Shown in pieces: positions 18,300-29,651 of a stretch of DNA of 64,000 nt. Made by a program: the position numbers and the translations under genes. The first letter of the stretch is position 1; each line of letters opens with the position of its first letter. The notes under the pieces were generated by a model. That model was not told the origin of the DNA. It worked only from the letters and a program-made list of their open reading frames with translations, and searched no databases. The stretch spans positions 62,001-126,000 of the forward strand of contig LUZT01000005.1 of NCBI GenBank assembly GCA_001602925.1, given 5' to 3'. The stretch is from Chlorobiales bacterium Clorobi_01. GTDB lineage: Bacteria; Bacteroidota; Chlorobiia; Chlorobiales; Chlorobiaceae.

Positions 18300-19137
18300 C
18301 CCCGCCGAGATGCAGAAGATCGCCGAAAAACTGCGTCTCCAGCACCAGTATATCGGCGTCGTCATGACGATGGGCGCGCTGCACGAGGGGCACCTGAGTC
18401 TGGTGAAACTCGCGAAAGCGCATGCAGGAACGGTCATCATGACCATCTTCGTCAACCCGACGCAATTCGGCCCGGACGAAGATTTTCACCGTTATCCAAG
18501 ACCCTTCGAACAGGACGCCGCGCTGGCACGTTCGGCGGGCGTTGACTACCTGTTTGCACCTTCGACGGAAGCGATGTACCCGGATGGATACTCGACCGCC
18601 ATCGATCCCGGTCCCATCGCCACGCGCTTCGAGGGCGCTTCGCGTCCCGGCCACTTCAGCGGCGTGGCAACCGTCGTGGTCAAGCTGCTCGGTATCACGC
18701 GACCGCACCTCGCGGTGTTCGGCGAGAAAGACGTGCAGCAGCTCACGATCATCCGGAGGGTGGTCGCCGACCTGAACATCGCCGTCACGATTCTCGGCGC
18801 TCCGGTCACCCGCGAAAGCGACGGGCTGGCCACCAGTTCGCGGAACATCTATCTCTCGTCGAACGAACGCCAGCAGGCGACGGTGCTCTACCGCGCCATC
18901 GGGCATGCGAAGATGGAGATCGACAAAGGCCGCGCCGATCTGGAGGCGATTGCCGCCGAAGCTGACGCGCTGGTGCGTTCCGAGCCTGATGCCGAACCCG
19001 ATTATCTCTGCTTCGTCGATGACGCCACTTTCGAGCCGGTCACGCAGGCGGTTACCGGCAAAGCCTGCCGCCTCGTCATGGCGGTGCGCATCGGCAACAC
19101 CCGGCTGATCGACAACTGGCGCTTTGAATGCCCGTGA
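18283..19137 (+). CDS. panC: Pantothenate synthetase (pantoate-beta-alanine ligase)
   Basis: PanC condenses pantoate and beta-alanine, using ATP, to make pantothenate for coenzyme A. The 284-residue protein has the nucleotide-binding signatures [20 protein letters not shown] (HIGH-like), [38 protein letters not shown] and REDGLA-like [17 protein letters not shown] (KMSKS-like). The ATG at 18283 has AGGA about 5 nt upstream and lies inside the end of rsmI. Longer open readings upstream belong to the overlap and lack family similarity. Confidence 0.95.
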   Translation: MQIINDPAEMQKIAEKLRLQHQYIGVVMTMGALHEGHLSLVKLAKAHAGTVIMTIFVNPTQFGPDEDFHRYPRPFEQDAALARSAGVDYLFAPSTEAMYPDGYSTAIDPGPIATRFEGASRPGHFSGVATVVVKLLGITRPHLAVFGEKDVQQLTIIRRVVADLNIAVTILGAPVTRESDGLATSSRNIYLSSNERQQATVLYRAIGHAKMEIDKGRADLEAIAAEADALVRSEPDAEPDYLCFVDDATFEPVTQAVTGKACRLVMAVRIGNTRLIDNWRFECP

Positions 19138-19316
19138 TGCATTCCGGCAAACCGGTACTGGAAGGGAACTATTTTATAGTATATTATTTGACTTTTTTAA
19201 TTTTTGAATTGGCTTCGAACGCGACCTGCATCCAGCATCCTGACTTTTCCATCGGCATGGCATCGTCCCGAAGGTCCAGCGAAGAGGTTCATCACTTTTA
19301 ACCACAACAGATTTCA

Positions 19317-21518
19317 ATGTTTATCAAAAAAGAGATCGATCTTGGACACGGTAAGGTAATCACGATCGAAACCGGAAAAATGGCCAAACAGGCCGACGGC
19401 TCCGCGGTCGTCACAATGAACGACACCATGGTGCTCGCCACGGTGGTTTCAAGCAAAACACCTCCGTCGCCGAATCAGGACTTCTTCCCGCTCCAGGTCG
19501 AATACCGCGAGAAATATTCTGCGGCTGGCAAGTTCCCCGGAGGCTTCTTCAAGCGTGAAGGCCGCCCCTCCGAAAAGGAGATTCTCTCCGCCCGCCTGAT
19601 CGACCGTGCCCTGCGCCCGCTCTTCCCTGACGGTTACTATCAGGAAACCCAGATCATCATCTCGGTCATCTCCTCCGACACGATCAACGACGCCGACGTG
19701 CTTGGTGGCATCGCCGCTTCGGCTGCCATCATGGTGTCGGATATTCCGTTCGCCAACCCGATGTCGGAAGTCCGCGTCGGGCGCATCAACGGCCTCTTCG
19801 TCGTCAATCCGGACATCAACGAGCTGGCGCAGAGCGACATGGACATCTGCATCGGCGGCACCGAGGACACCATCTGTATGCTCGAAGGCGAGATGAAGGA
19901 GATCTCCGAAGCCGAGATGCTCGACGCCATCAAATTCGGCCACGACGCCATCAAGAAAATCTGCGCCCTCCAGCGCGAACTCGCCACAGAGGTAGCCAAG
20001 CCCAAACGGCCATTCTCTCCGACCGTCGCGCCGGACGAACTGGTCAATTTCGTTGAAGAGCACTGCTCGGCCGAGCTGAAAGCTCTGGCCTACACCCCGC
20101 TCGCCAAGGAGGAACGCGCCGAAAAGACCAAAGCCATCTACACGCAAACCATCAGGAAAACCCTGACGCACTTCACCGACCGCGTCGGCCCCGATCAGAT
20201 CGAAGCCGATCCCTCCAGCGCGTTCTGCCTGAACGAGCACATGATCGAGGAGTGCGTCCATGCCGTCGAAAAGAAGGTGATGCGCCACATGATTCTCGAT
20301 GACAGCAAGCGCCTCGACGGCCGTACGCTCGAACAGGTTCGCCCGATCAGCATCGAGCTGGGCCTCATTCCGAGAGCTCACGGTTCGGCGCTCTTCACCC
20401 GCGGCGAAACGCAGGCGCTCGTCACGCTGACGCTCGGCACCAAGAAGGACGCCCAGTCGGTCGATACGCTGACTGACGACAAGGACAAGCGGTTCATGCT
20501 GCACTACAACTTCCCGCCCTTCTCGGTCGGCGAAACCGGCAGGGTCGGCGGCACCGGACGGCGTGAGATCGGCCACGGCAACCTCGCCGAGCGTGCCATC
20601 AAAATGGTGATGCCATCCGAGCAGGAGTTCCCCTACACCGTGCGCCTCGTCTCGGACATTCTCGAATCAAACGGTTCGTCCTCGATGGCCTCGGTCTGCG
20701 GCGGCACGCTGGCCGCGATGGACGGTGGCATTCCGCTCAAGAAACCGGTCTCCGGCATCGCAATGGGCCTCATCAAGGAGGGCGACCGCTACAGCGTGCT
20801 CTCCGACATTCTCGGCAACGAGGATCATCTCGGCGACATGGACTTCAAGGTGGCAGGCACCCGTGACGGCATTACCGCCTGCCAGATGGACATCAAGATC
20901 GACGGCCTCGACTACCACATCCTCGAAACCGCGCTCGAACAGGCTCGCCACGGACGTCTGCACATTCTCGACGTCATGGCCGAGGCTATCCCCGAGTCGC
21001 GCGAGGATATCGGCAGGTACGCGCCACGCCTCACCACCATCCAGATTCCGGTGGACGCTATCGGTATGGTGATCGGCAAGGGCGGCGAAACCATCCGCAG
21101 CATCACCGAGGAGACCGGCGCGGAGATCAACATCGACGACGACGGCACGGTCACCATCGCCTGCTCCAGCCCCGAAGCCACCAAAGCGGCGGTCGAAACC
21201 ATCAAAACCCTCGTCTCCAAGCCGGAGGTCGGCACGATCTACATGGGCAAGGTTCGCGACATCCGCGACGAGCTCGGCGCCTTCGTCGAGTTCCTGCCGA
21301 AAACCGACGGTCTGGTGCACATCTCGGAGATTGCCCGCGAACGTATCGCCAAGGTGAGCGACGTGCTCAAGGTGGGTGACCGGATCAAGGTGAAGCTGAT
21401 CGACGTGCGCAAGGATCCCCGCACCGGCAAGACCAAGTTCGCCCTCTCGATCAAGGCACTGCTCGACACCGACCAGCCAGCCGAAACGAACGGCGAAGCA
21501 AAGCCGGCAAGAGACTGA
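19317..21518 (+). CDS. pnp: Polyribonucleotide nucleotidyltransferase (PNPase)
   Basis: PNPase is the phosphorolytic 3'-5' exoribonuclease of the RNA degradosome. The 733-residue protein has two RNase PH domains separated by the helical domain ([32 protein letters not shown] in the first; [33 protein letters not shown] and [20 protein letters not shown] in the second), a KH domain ([21 protein letters not shown]) and a C-terminal S1 domain ([19 protein letters not shown]). rpsO, its frequent neighbour, is absent. The 180-nt leader is AT-rich near 19170-19215. A strong terminator follows. Confidence 0.97.
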   Translation: MFIKKEIDLGHGKVITIETGKMAKQADGSAVVTMNDTMVLATVVSSKTPPSPNQDFFPLQVEYREKYSAAGKFPGGFFKREGRPSEKEILSARLIDRALRPLFPDGYYQETQIIISVISSDTINDADVLGGIAASAAIMVSDIPFANPMSEVRVGRINGLFVVNPDINELAQSDMDICIGGTEDTICMLEGEMKEISEAEMLDAIKFGHDAIKKICALQRELATEVAKPKRPFSPTVAPDELVNFVEEHCSAELKALAYTPLAKEERAEKTKAIYTQTIRKTLTHFTDRVGPDQIEADPSSAFCLNEHMIEECVHAVEKKVMRHMILDDSKRLDGRTLEQVRPISIELGLIPRAHGSALFTRGETQALVTLTLGTKKDAQSVDTLTDDKDKRFMLHYNFPPFSVGETGRVGGTGRREIGHGNLAERAIKMVMPSEQEFPYTVRLVSDILESNGSSSMASVCGGTLAAMDGGIPLKKPVSGIAMGLIKEGDRYSVLSDILGNEDHLGDMDFKVAGTRDGITACQMDIKIDGLDYHILETALEQARHGRLHILDVMAEAIPESREDIGRYAPRLTTIQIPVDAIGMVIGKGGETIRSITEETGAEINIDDDGTVTIACSSPEATKAAVETIKTLVSKPEVGTIYMGKVRDIRDELGAFVEFLPKTDGLVHISEIARERIAKVSDVLKVGDRIKVKLIDVRKDPRTGKTKFALSIKALLDTDQPAETNGEAKPARD

Positions 21519-21537
21519 ACGCAGCGAAACTGAAACC

Positions 21538-21576
21538 AAGGCAGTGCGGGGGAAATAACCCTGTACTGCCTTTTTT
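21538..21576 (+). terminator. Intrinsic terminator of pnp
   Basis: AAGGCAGT at 21538-21545 pairs with ACTGCCTT at 21565-21572. The inner GGGG/CCC can add weaker pairs. Six T residues run through 21571-21576. Confidence 0.85.
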
Positions 21577-21631
21577 CATTACCGGCGCGGGATTATCTTC
21601 CCTGCAACATTTTCGAACAGACCAGCGACTC

Positions 21632-24058
21632 ATGAAATACGACTTTTCAGCTTTAGAGAAAAAGTGGCAGGCCCGTTGGGCAAGCGAAGAGACCTTCGCC
21701 TCCGGACGGGATCAGGAGAAACCCAAATATTACGTGCTCGACATGTTCCCCTATCCGAGCGGTTCGGGACTGCACGTCGGTCACCTCGAAGGGTACACGG
21801 CCACCGACATCATGGCGCGCTACAAGCGCTGCCGCGGCTTCAACGTGCTGCACCCGATGGGCTGGGACGCCTTCGGCCTGCCCGCCGAGCAGTTCGCCAT
21901 CAAGACCGGCACCCATCCGAGACTGACCACCGAAGTGAACGTCTCCAACTTCCGCGAGACCCTCAAGAGCATGGGCTTCTCCTACGACTGGAGCCGCGAG
22001 ATCAACACCACCGATCCGAACTACTTCAAGTGGACGCAGTGGATTTTCCTGAAGCTCTACGAAAAAGGGCTGGCCTACATCTCGGAGGTGGACGTCAACT
22101 GGTGCGAGGAGCTGAAGGTGGTTTTGGCCAACGAGGAGGTGGACGAGAAAATCGCCGACGGCTACACTGTAGTGCGCCGCCCGCTCCGCCAGTGGGTGCT
22201 GAAGATCACCGCCTACGCCGAGCGACTCATCGAAGACCTGGACGGCCTCGACTGGCCGGAGAACGTCAAGCAGATGCAACGCAACTGGATCGGCCGCTCC
22301 GAAGGCATGGAGATCGACTTCGAACTGCGGTGCCACCGCACCAACCTGCGAGTCTACACCACCCGCCCGGATACCTTGTTCGGCGCGACCTACCTCGTCA
22401 TTTCGCCCGAGCATCCGATGGCTGAAAAGCTCGCCATCGCCCAGCAGCTCGTGGAGGTCAAAAAGTATATCGACCAGGCCAAGCTCAAAACCGAGCTGGA
22501 GCGCACCGGCTTGCAGAAGGAGAAGACCGGCGTCTTCACCGGCTCCTACGCGATCAACCCGGCCAACGGCGAGGCGCTGCCGGTCTGGATTTCGGACTTC
22601 GTGCTCACCAGCTACGGCACCGGAGCGATCATGTCCGTCCCGGCGCACGACAGCCGCGACTGGGAGTTCGCCAAGAAATTCGGTCTGCCGATCCGCGAGG
22701 TGATCAAAAGCCCGCACGATGTGCAGGAGGAGGTGTTCGAGGGCAAAGACAGCGTCTGTGTCAATTCGTCGAACGACGAAATTTCCATCGACGGCCTCGA
22801 CTTCAAGACGGCCTTCGACCGCATGGCCACCTGGCTGGAATCGAAGGGCAAAGGCAAGCGCAAGGTCAACTACAAGCTGCGTGACTGGGTCTTCAGCCGC
22901 CAGCGCTACTGGGGCGAGCCGATCCCGATCAAGCACTACGACGACGGCACGATGCGCCCGGAGACCAACCTGCCGCTCACGCTTCCGGAGGTCGAGGCTT
23001 ACCAGCCCACCTCGACCGGCGAGTCGCCGCTGGCCAACATCGAGAGCTGGCTCTACGGCGAGGACGAACATGGAAAGTTCCGACGCGAGACCAACACCAT
23101 GCCGCAATGGGCCGGAAGCTGCTGGTACTACCTGCGCTTCATCGACCCGCAGAATGGCGAGCAGCTCATCGATCCGTCGCGCGAGCAGTACTGGATGAAC
23201 GTCGATCTCTACATCGGCGGCGCGGAGCACGCAGTGCTGCACCTGCTCTACTCGCGCTTCTGGCACAAGGTGCTCTACGACCTCGGTGTCGTCAGCACCA
23301 GGGAGCCGTTCCAGCGCCTCTTCAACCAGGGGATGATTCTCGGCGAGGACAACGAAAAGATGTCCAAGTCGCGCGGCAACGTCATTCCCGCCGACCATGT
23401 GCTGCACAGCTACGGCGCGGACGCGGTGCGGCTCTACGAAATGTTCCTCGGTCCGCTCGAACAGGTCAAGCCATGGAACACCAACGGCATCGAGGGCATC
23501 AGCCGCTTCCTCAACAAGGTTTGGCGTCTCGTCTGGGAGGAGTTCGCCGAAACGCCGAGGATCAGCGATGCAAAAGCGGACGAGGCAATCCTCAAGCGGA
23601 TGCACAAGGCGATCAAGAAGGTGACTGAAGATACCGAGCAGCTCAAGTTCAACACGGCCATCTCGGAGATGATGGTACTGGTCAACGAGCTGCACAAGGC
23701 GGGCTGCTACAGCCGTGAGGCAGTCGAGACCGTGCTCGTGATGCTCTCGCCCTTCGCGCCGCACATCACCGAGGAGCTGTGGCAAACACTCGGCCACGCG
23801 GAATCGATCAGCGGAGCCGCCTGGCCGGCGTTCGACCCGGCGCTCGCCGCGGACGACATACTCACCATTGCCGTGCAGGTCAACGGCAAGCTCCGGGGCA
23901 CCTTCCAGGCTCCGACAGGTTGCGCAAAGGATGATATGATCGAAGAGGCGAAAAAAGTGGAAAGCGTCGTGAAGTTCCTCGAAGGTCAAACAATCGTCAA
24001 GGAGATCGCCGTCCCCGGAAAGCTGGTCAACTTCGCTGTAAAACCAGCAGAAAAGTAA
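21632..24058 (+). CDS. leuS: Leucyl-tRNA synthetase
   Basis: A class I aminoacyl-tRNA synthetase of 808 residues that charges tRNA-Leu. It has the HIGH-type motif FPYPSGSGLHVGHLEGYTATD near residue 42, the CP1 editing domain (TTRPDTLFGATYLVISPEHP, YGTGAIMSVPAHDSRDWEFA), the WAGSCWYYLRFIDP block, the KMSKS loop NEKMSKSRGNVI and an anticodon-binding domain with a short C-terminal tail typical of bacterial LeuRS. It begins 55 nt after the pnp terminator and so has its own promoter. Confidence 0.98.
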   Translation: MKYDFSALEKKWQARWASEETFASGRDQEKPKYYVLDMFPYPSGSGLHVGHLEGYTATDIMARYKRCRGFNVLHPMGWDAFGLPAEQFAIKTGTHPRLTTEVNVSNFRETLKSMGFSYDWSREINTTDPNYFKWTQWIFLKLYEKGLAYISEVDVNWCEELKVVLANEEVDEKIADGYTVVRRPLRQWVLKITAYAERLIEDLDGLDWPENVKQMQRNWIGRSEGMEIDFELRCHRTNLRVYTTRPDTLFGATYLVISPEHPMAEKLAIAQQLVEVKKYIDQAKLKTELERTGLQKEKTGVFTGSYAINPANGEALPVWISDFVLTSYGTGAIMSVPAHDSRDWEFAKKFGLPIREVIKSPHDVQEEVFEGKDSVCVNSSNDEISIDGLDFKTAFDRMATWLESKGKGKRKVNYKLRDWVFSRQRYWGEPIPIKHYDDGTMRPETNLPLTLPEVEAYQPTSTGESPLANIESWLYGEDEHGKFRRETNTMPQWAGSCWYYLRFIDPQNGEQLIDPSREQYWMNVDLYIGGAEHAVLHLLYSRFWHKVLYDLGVVSTREPFQRLFNQGMILGEDNEKMSKSRGNVIPADHVLHSYGADAVRLYEMFLGPLEQVKPWNTNGIEGISRFLNKVWRLVWEEFAETPRISDAKADEAILKRMHKAIKKVTEDTEQLKFNTAISEMMVLVNELHKAGCYSREAVETVLVMLSPFAPHITEELWQTLGHAESISGAAWPAFDPALAADDILTIAVQVNGKLRGTFQAPTGCAKDDMIEEAKKVESVVKFLEGQTIVKEIAVPGKLVNFAVKPAEK

Positions 24059-24176
24059 ACCGGATCATGCGGTATGGTATAAATTACTTTTTTGGCATGA
24101 CCTGATTTTCTGTAAATTTTAGTTTCCAGTTTTCAAGGGCTGTCAGCCGGGCCCTTTCCCAAAACCGGCCAACCGT

Positions 24177-24210
24177 CAGCGCCCTCTCAAGGGGCGGCAG
24201 GCTTTTTTTT
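24177..24210 (+). terminator. Probable terminator of leuS
   Basis: A short CGCCC/GGGCG stem precedes eight T residues at 24203-24210. The stem is only about 5 bp, but an additional GGGCCC-rich pairing lies just upstream. The T8 tract makes termination likely. Confidence 0.5.
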
Positions 24211-24232
24211 CAATACCAAACCGTTTTTACCA

Positions 24233-26209
<1,977 letters not shown>

Positions 26210-26234
26210 CAACCTGCTCACGAGATCAGACAAA

Positions 26235-26271
26235 CAAAGGTGCCCCGCGAAAAACGGGGCACCTTTGTTTT
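26235..26271 (+). terminator. Intrinsic terminator of acs
   Basis: CAAAGGTGCCCCG (26235-26247) and CGGGGCACCTTTG (26255-26267) form a perfect 13-bp stem around a 7-nt A-rich loop, followed by TTTT. Confidence 0.92.
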
Positions 26272-26297
26272 ATGCAGAAAACGCCATCCCGCCAATA

Positions 26298-26312
26298 AGT
26301 TCAATACGAACT
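26298..26312. promoter_or_regulatory. Small palindrome upstream of the DUF4405 gene
   Basis: AGTTC (26298-26302) and GAACT (26308-26312) form a short inverted repeat about 90 nt before the start codon, followed by an AT-rich TATAGACTTATAAG. It could be an operator next to a promoter, but the arms are only 5 bp. Confidence 0.2.
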
Positions 26313-26403
26313 ATAGACTTATAAGAAAATTCTCCGCAGGATTTCTCCCCAACCATCGTCAGAGAAGGTGTAACGATATGTTCACCATTACTGACAAACA
26401 ATC

Positions 26404-26892
26404 ATGAAACCGACTTTGAAATCCTGGGCGACCCCGCTTATCATCGCAACTTTCGTCATTTCCGCCGTCACCGGCATCCTGATCTTCTTCCACAAAGAGG
26501 GTGGTCTCATCAAGCCAGTGCACGAATGGCTGAGCTGGGCGCTCGTCACCGGTGGCGTGCTCCATACGATTGCAAACTGGAAAAGCTTCACCAACTACTT
26601 CAGCCGCAAGGGGGCGCTTGCAATCATCTCCACGGGCCTGATCGTCACCATTGCCGCCATCACTGTGCCCACGCAGGGCAAAGGCGGCAACCCCTTCATG
26701 CGGGTCAACCGCACCCTTTCAACCGCCTCGGTTGAAACCCTGGCTCCAGTTGTCAAGCTGACTCCTGAACAGGCGGTTGCAAAGCTGGAACAAAAAGGGT
26801 TGAAGGTTGGCGACGCAAACCAGAGCATCAAAGAGATCGCCGCCACCAACGGCAGCGAAGCCCAAAAGGTTATCCTCGCGCTGTTTGAGTAA
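26404..26892 (+). CDS. DUF4405-type membrane protein, cytochrome-b-like
   Basis: A 162-residue protein with an N-terminal membrane domain and a soluble tail. Helix 1 is about residues 10-28, helix 2 about 41-58 and helix 3 about 70-90. His residues at HEW and LHTIANW fall in or next to helices in the pattern expected for a small haem-b-binding or DUF4405 protein. The C-terminal part, LTPEQAVAKLEQKGLKVGDANQSIKEIAATNGSEAQKVI split at this point, resembles a short helical domain often fused to such membrane domains. Role unknown; a redox or electron-transfer function is inferred. The gene stands alone. Confidence 0.75.
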   Translation: MKPTLKSWATPLIIATFVISAVTGILIFFHKEGGLIKPVHEWLSWALVTGGVLHTIANWKSFTNYFSRKGALAIISTGLIVTIAAITVPTQGKGGNPFMRVNRTLSTASVETLAPVVKLTPEQAVAKLEQKGLKVGDANQSIKEIAATNGSEAQKVILALFE

Positions 26893-26934
26893 GCGGCAGG
26901 ATCATCCGAATCGATGACCTTACCTTGACGTGAT

Positions 26935-26975
26935 AAAAAAAGCCTCAACAGGAATCGCTTCTTGTTGAGGCTTTT
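26935..26975. terminator. Bidirectional terminator between the DUF4405 gene and the Cys-rich gene
   Basis: AAAAGCCTCAACA (26938-26950) pairs perfectly with TGTTGAGGCTTTT (26963-26975). A-rich on the left and T-rich on the right, it can serve both convergent genes. Confidence 0.88.
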
Positions 26976-27003
26976 GAATTAATGACAGACCGCATCGGCC
27001 TGC

Positions 27004-27159
27004 TCACTCCTTTTCACCCGGCGATTTCGGATCTTCCGGAAGACAGGGATGGGACGGCTGATCGCCGTGGCACTGTTTGATGGTTTCCGGGGAGCATTTT
27101 TCGGGGGTGCCTTTCAGCATTTCAGGCTTCTGGCAGCAGCAGGATTTTTCTTCGCTCAT
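27004..27159 (-). CDS. Small cysteine-rich protein downstream of an ArsR regulator
   Basis: A 51-residue protein with six cysteines, including a CCC triplet near the N-terminus and three further spaced cysteines, plus two His; this suggests metal binding. It has no membrane segment. The ATG at 27159 has GGAG 8 nt upstream, which supports the short form over longer open readings that overlap the arsR gene in another frame. It is 34 nt downstream of the ArsR-like regulator on the same strand and so probably belongs to its regulon. I do not recognise the family; a role in metal storage or delivery is a guess. Confidence 0.65.
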   Translation of the reverse strand: MSEEKSCCCQKPEMLKGTPEKCSPETIKQCHGDQPSHPCLPEDPKSPGEKE

Positions 27160-27193
27160 GATTTGACTCCAGTTGAATTGATGATGCTTTCGT

Positions 27194-27481
27194 TCACTCT
27201 TCATTCGTGACGCCGAGCAACGTTGATGCGACCGTGTTCCATTCGGCGAGCACCCCTTTGTCCACGCGATAATGCACCGAATAGCCGCGCCGTTCGGGAA
27301 GCACAACTTCTGCATCACGCAAAACCCGAAGATGCTGCGAAACCGCCGCCGGGGTGATGTCAAGAGCCTTGGCCAGCGCATTCACGCACAGCGACCGCTC
27401 CTTCAGCAGTTCGACTATCCGAACCCTTGAACCAACGGAAAGCACCTTGAACATCCGTGCCATGTTGTCAGCGTTACTCAT
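27194..27481 (-). CDS. ArsR/SmtB-family transcriptional regulator
   Basis: A 95-residue winged-helix regulator. The helix-turn-helix is clear (LCVNALAKALDITPAAVSQHLRVLRDAEVV), followed by the wing RRGYSVHYRVD. ArsR proteins usually repress until they bind a metal or other ligand. The ELLKERSLCVNALA element has one Cys at the alpha-3 position where some family members bind As(III) (CVC box), but here only a single Cys is seen, so a classical thiolate site is not complete. It is probably cotranscribed with the Cys-rich protein gene. Confidence 0.9.
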   Translation of the reverse strand: MSNADNMARMFKVLSVGSRVRIVELLKERSLCVNALAKALDITPAAVSQHLRVLRDAEVVLPERRGYSVHYRVDKGVLAEWNTVASTLLGVTNEE

Positions 27482-27534
27482 CGGGTCAATCTAATTAAGT
27501 GAACGCGCAAATACTAAAACATTTCCAAACAAGC

Positions 27535-27837
27535 TCAGGCTTCGCTCATCAAACGCTCGATCGCGGATAAAACTGCATCCACATCATCCGGAGTGACACC
27601 GGAAAACCAGAGCTTCTGAGGATAAATCATCACATTCGGCCCCTCGCCGCAAACCCCCAGGCAACCCGATGTTGAAACCCGCACATTCCCTTTCCACCCT
27701 TTCGCCTCAACAGCGTCCTTTAATTTCGCTTTCACAAGCTGACTGTTACCGTCAGCACAGGATTTCCGCTCGCCCCCACGATCATTGGTGCAGACAAACA
27801 CGTGAGCGATGTAAGGTGATTCGTTTTGAATTTGCAT
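27535..27837 (-). CDS. Thioredoxin-like [2Fe-2S] ferredoxin
   Basis: A 100-residue protein of the thioredoxin-fold [2Fe-2S] ferredoxin family. The four cluster cysteines appear as HVFVCTNDRGG(E)RKSC near the N-terminus and STSGCLGVCGEGPNVMIYP further on, the family's usual spacing. C-terminal VTPDDVDAVLSAIERLM is the conserved helix. It probably shuttles electrons in the cytoplasm; the partner is unknown. It sits upstream of arsR on the same strand, 53 nt away, and downstream of a toxin-antitoxin pair. Confidence 0.88.
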   Translation of the reverse strand: MQIQNESPYIAHVFVCTNDRGGERKSCADGNSQLVKAKLKDAVEAKGWKGNVRVSTSGCLGVCGEGPNVMIYPQKLWFSGVTPDDVDAVLSAIERLMSEA

Positions 27838-27862
27838 GATAGTTTTTCTGAATTCTATAGTT

Positions 27863-28177
27863 TTAATCCTTTTCGCCGGAACCGGAACTCCTCTTCAACC
27901 AATATCCCGGTTTGCGTTTAGTGTGCGCCAACGCAATAACGTAGATGTAATCCGGCTCGATAGAATAAATAATTGAGTAGGGAAATTTTGGCAGGAGATA
28001 GCGTCTGAATGGAGCTCTCAACAGTCGGTACAGAAAAGGGTTAGCGACGACAAGAGAAATGGCCGTTTCAACCGCTACTCGGAAACGACGCCCCAATCCC
28101 TTCTGACGCTCTTCATAATACCGGACAGCGTCCAGAAATTCAGCGCGGGCATCCGGATCGAAAATGACTGAAGTCAT
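27863..28177 (-). CDS. ParE/RelE-family toxin
   Basis: A 104-residue basic protein with the RelE/ParE plasmid-stabilisation fold: FDPDARAEFLDAVRYYEERQKGLGRRFRVAVETAI at the N-terminus, then PFRRYLLPKFPYSIIYSIEPDYIYVIALAHTKRKPGYW split over the core strands. The R-x-x-L-L-P-x-F-P-Y-x-I-x-Y pattern and the terminal KRKPGYW are typical of ParE-like members acting on DNA gyrase or of RelE-like ribosome-dependent RNases; sequence alone does not tell which. It overlaps the antitoxin gene by 4 nt. Confidence 0.88.
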   Translation of the reverse strand: MTSVIFDPDARAEFLDAVRYYEERQKGLGRRFRVAVETAISLVVANPFLYRLLRAPFRRYLLPKFPYSIIYSIEPDYIYVIALAHTKRKPGYWLKRSSGSGEKD

Positions 28178-28404
28178 TCGACGATCCTGTCAGCTTCAGC
28201 AAAGACCTCCTGTGCATCGATGCCCAGCCGGCGCCCCTCTTTATATTCCTGATACCGGCGCTGCGCTTCGGCGACCCATGCGGCATCGATCTCCGTAAGC
28301 ACATCCTCTCCCAGAGAACTCAGCAAACGATCAGCCAAAAAGGCCCGCTCCTGATGAGAAAGGCCAAGCACCTCGCTTTCAATTTTTTTCAATAACTCTG
28401 ACAT
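28174..28404 (-). CDS. Antitoxin of the addiction-module family (TIGR02574/PF09720-like)
   Basis: A 76-residue acidic protein with the family pattern LLKKIESEVLGLSHQERAFLADRLLSSL and a C-terminal WVAEAQRRYQEYKEGRR helix that should wrap the toxin. An upstream in-frame ATG exists at 28416, but the site GGAGGG lies just before the second ATG at 28404, which I take as the start. It precedes and overlaps the ParE-type toxin gene, the standard order for these pairs, and probably autoregulates the operon. Confidence 0.87.
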   Translation of the reverse strand: MSELLKKIESEVLGLSHQERAFLADRLLSSLGEDVLTEIDAAWVAEAQRRYQEYKEGRRLGIDAQEVFAEADRIVE

Positions 28405-28618
28405 TTTTCCCTCCATACGTTGAATCGGCTACTGATTGAGAACGGCAGAGCCGCAAGCAAAAGTTTCTCGCCACTCATTCAAGGCAGCGCTTCAACTTGG
28501 CAATCACCATCCTCGCAAGATTTCCGCTCAACTGTAGAACGACTGTAGAGAAGTTGAGTAGCCTGCCGGAACGACTTATTAACAATAAATATTGAAACTC
28601 CTCTCCCGCCGCTGATAG

Positions 28619-28813
28619 TTACCGCTCAATGTGGTGACGAAGAATGGACATTAATGTTTGATACTTGTCACCGGAAGCTCGAAAGGAAAGAAGTTCCGGA
28701 CGATTGGAACGAAGGTATCCGTAGAACTCCATTACGTCATTCTCTTTACGTTTATTGTCAGGGCGCTTTAACCATTCCTGGACGATCTGAGGTTCTACTT
28801 CGGCACGTTTCAT
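28619..28813 (-). CDS. Small conserved hypothetical protein
   Basis: A 64-residue basic protein: a short helix (PQIVQEWLKRPDNKRKENDVMEFYGYL in two parts) followed by RPELLSFRASGDKYQTLMSILRHHIER. The pattern 'WxxRPxxKRxxNDVxxFYGxL...RPELLSFRxxGDKYQxLxxILRxHI' resembles short proteins I recall from diverse bacteria, which supports a real gene despite the size. No signal or membrane segment. It lies alone between the toxin-antitoxin pair and the lipoprotein gene in a less GC-rich patch. Function unknown. Confidence 0.65.
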   Translation of the reverse strand: MKRAEVEPQIVQEWLKRPDNKRKENDVMEFYGYLRSNRPELLSFRASGDKYQTLMSILRHHIER

Positions 28814-29007
28814 ATCCTCTCCCGATTTCTAACATTGATTATAATCATCCACATAAAACGCAGATTTTTGATTTTCACTCCATATAAGAGGCACTCAGCA
28901 ACATCCGCCCCATGCACCAAGCACTCCGATCACACCGCCACACATCCAGCCAAAAATTCCCTACCTTTTAATGTAATCCATCCACCGAAAATAAAACCAC
29001 CTTACCC

Positions 29008-29559
29008 ATGCAACCAGCACACATCATCCGGATTCTCCCGCTCTGCACCGCCCTGCTTTTCGCAGGATGCGGCGGAAACTCGTCTCAGCAGTCTGGAACC
29101 GACAGCGGCAGTGCGGCGGTTCAGCAGCAGACTTCCAAAATCATCGAACCCTGCCAGCTCATCACCCAGGAGGAGGCGGCAAAACTGCTCGGCGAAGCAG
29201 TCAAACCTGCGGAGAAAAGCGAGCAGAAGGTAGTCGGCATGAAGCTCTGCATGTACAACCCGGCCAGCGGCGAACCAATCCCGTTTTTGCAGGTTTCGCT
29301 GACGCAGGATGCTTACTTCCCGCCCGGTGGCGCTGGCGCAGCGTCGATCTACAAAAGCCTCAAGGATAATTTCGAGGGCATGAGAACCGACATCGATGGC
29401 GTGGGCGATGAAGCGTTCATCGCGAGCGGCGGCATCTACATTATGGCCGACGGCTACTACATCCAGATCGGAGCCGGAAACACCAGCAATGCCGCCATCC
29501 GGGCAAGGCTGATCGAGGCGGGAAAAATGGCCGTTGCGAAGCTGAAAACGCTGGAGTAA
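29008..29559 (+). CDS. Putative lipoprotein of unknown function
   Basis: A 183-residue exported protein with the lipobox LLFAGC giving a lipid-anchored Cys near residue 21, then a Ser/Gln/Gly-rich linker and a compact domain from about residue 47. The domain has a Cys pair (EPCQLITQEEAAKLLGEAV ... MKLCMYNPASGE), acidic surface and a GVGDEAFIASGGIYIMADGYYIQIG core. The 'CxLxTxEEAxxxLG' start recalls DUF3558-type lipoprotein domains, but that is only a resemblance. It is monocistronic with a strong terminator. Confidence 0.75.
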   Translation: MQPAHIIRILPLCTALLFAGCGGNSSQQSGTDSGSAAVQQQTSKIIEPCQLITQEEAAKLLGEAVKPAEKSEQKVVGMKLCMYNPASGEPIPFLQVSLTQDAYFPPGGAGAASIYKSLKDNFEGMRTDIDGVGDEAFIASGGIYIMADGYYIQIGAGNTSNAAIRARLIEAGKMAVAKLKTLE

Positions 29560-29569
29560 CCACAGTAAA

Positions 29570-29604
29570 AAGCCCCCCTGACCGAACGGCATTCAGGGGG
29601 GCTT
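29570..29604 (+). terminator. Hairpin terminator of the lipoprotein gene
   Basis: AAGCCCCCCTGA (29570-29581) pairs with TCAGGGGGGCTT (29593-29604), a perfect 12-bp stem with an 11-nt loop. The A-run on its left makes it a potential terminator for the minus-strand zinc-ribbon gene as well. Confidence 0.85.
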
Positions 29605-29651
29605 ATGATCACGAAGTTCCATCGAATCGTGCCATCCGGTATTTCACCACT

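Noticed and set aside
21653-23989. Very long minus-strand reading frame opposite leuS (about 780 codons)
   Set aside because: It is the antisense shadow of a high-GC gene with codon bias; leuS has all synthetase motifs and the antisense translation is a Val/Asp/His-rich sequence without domains.
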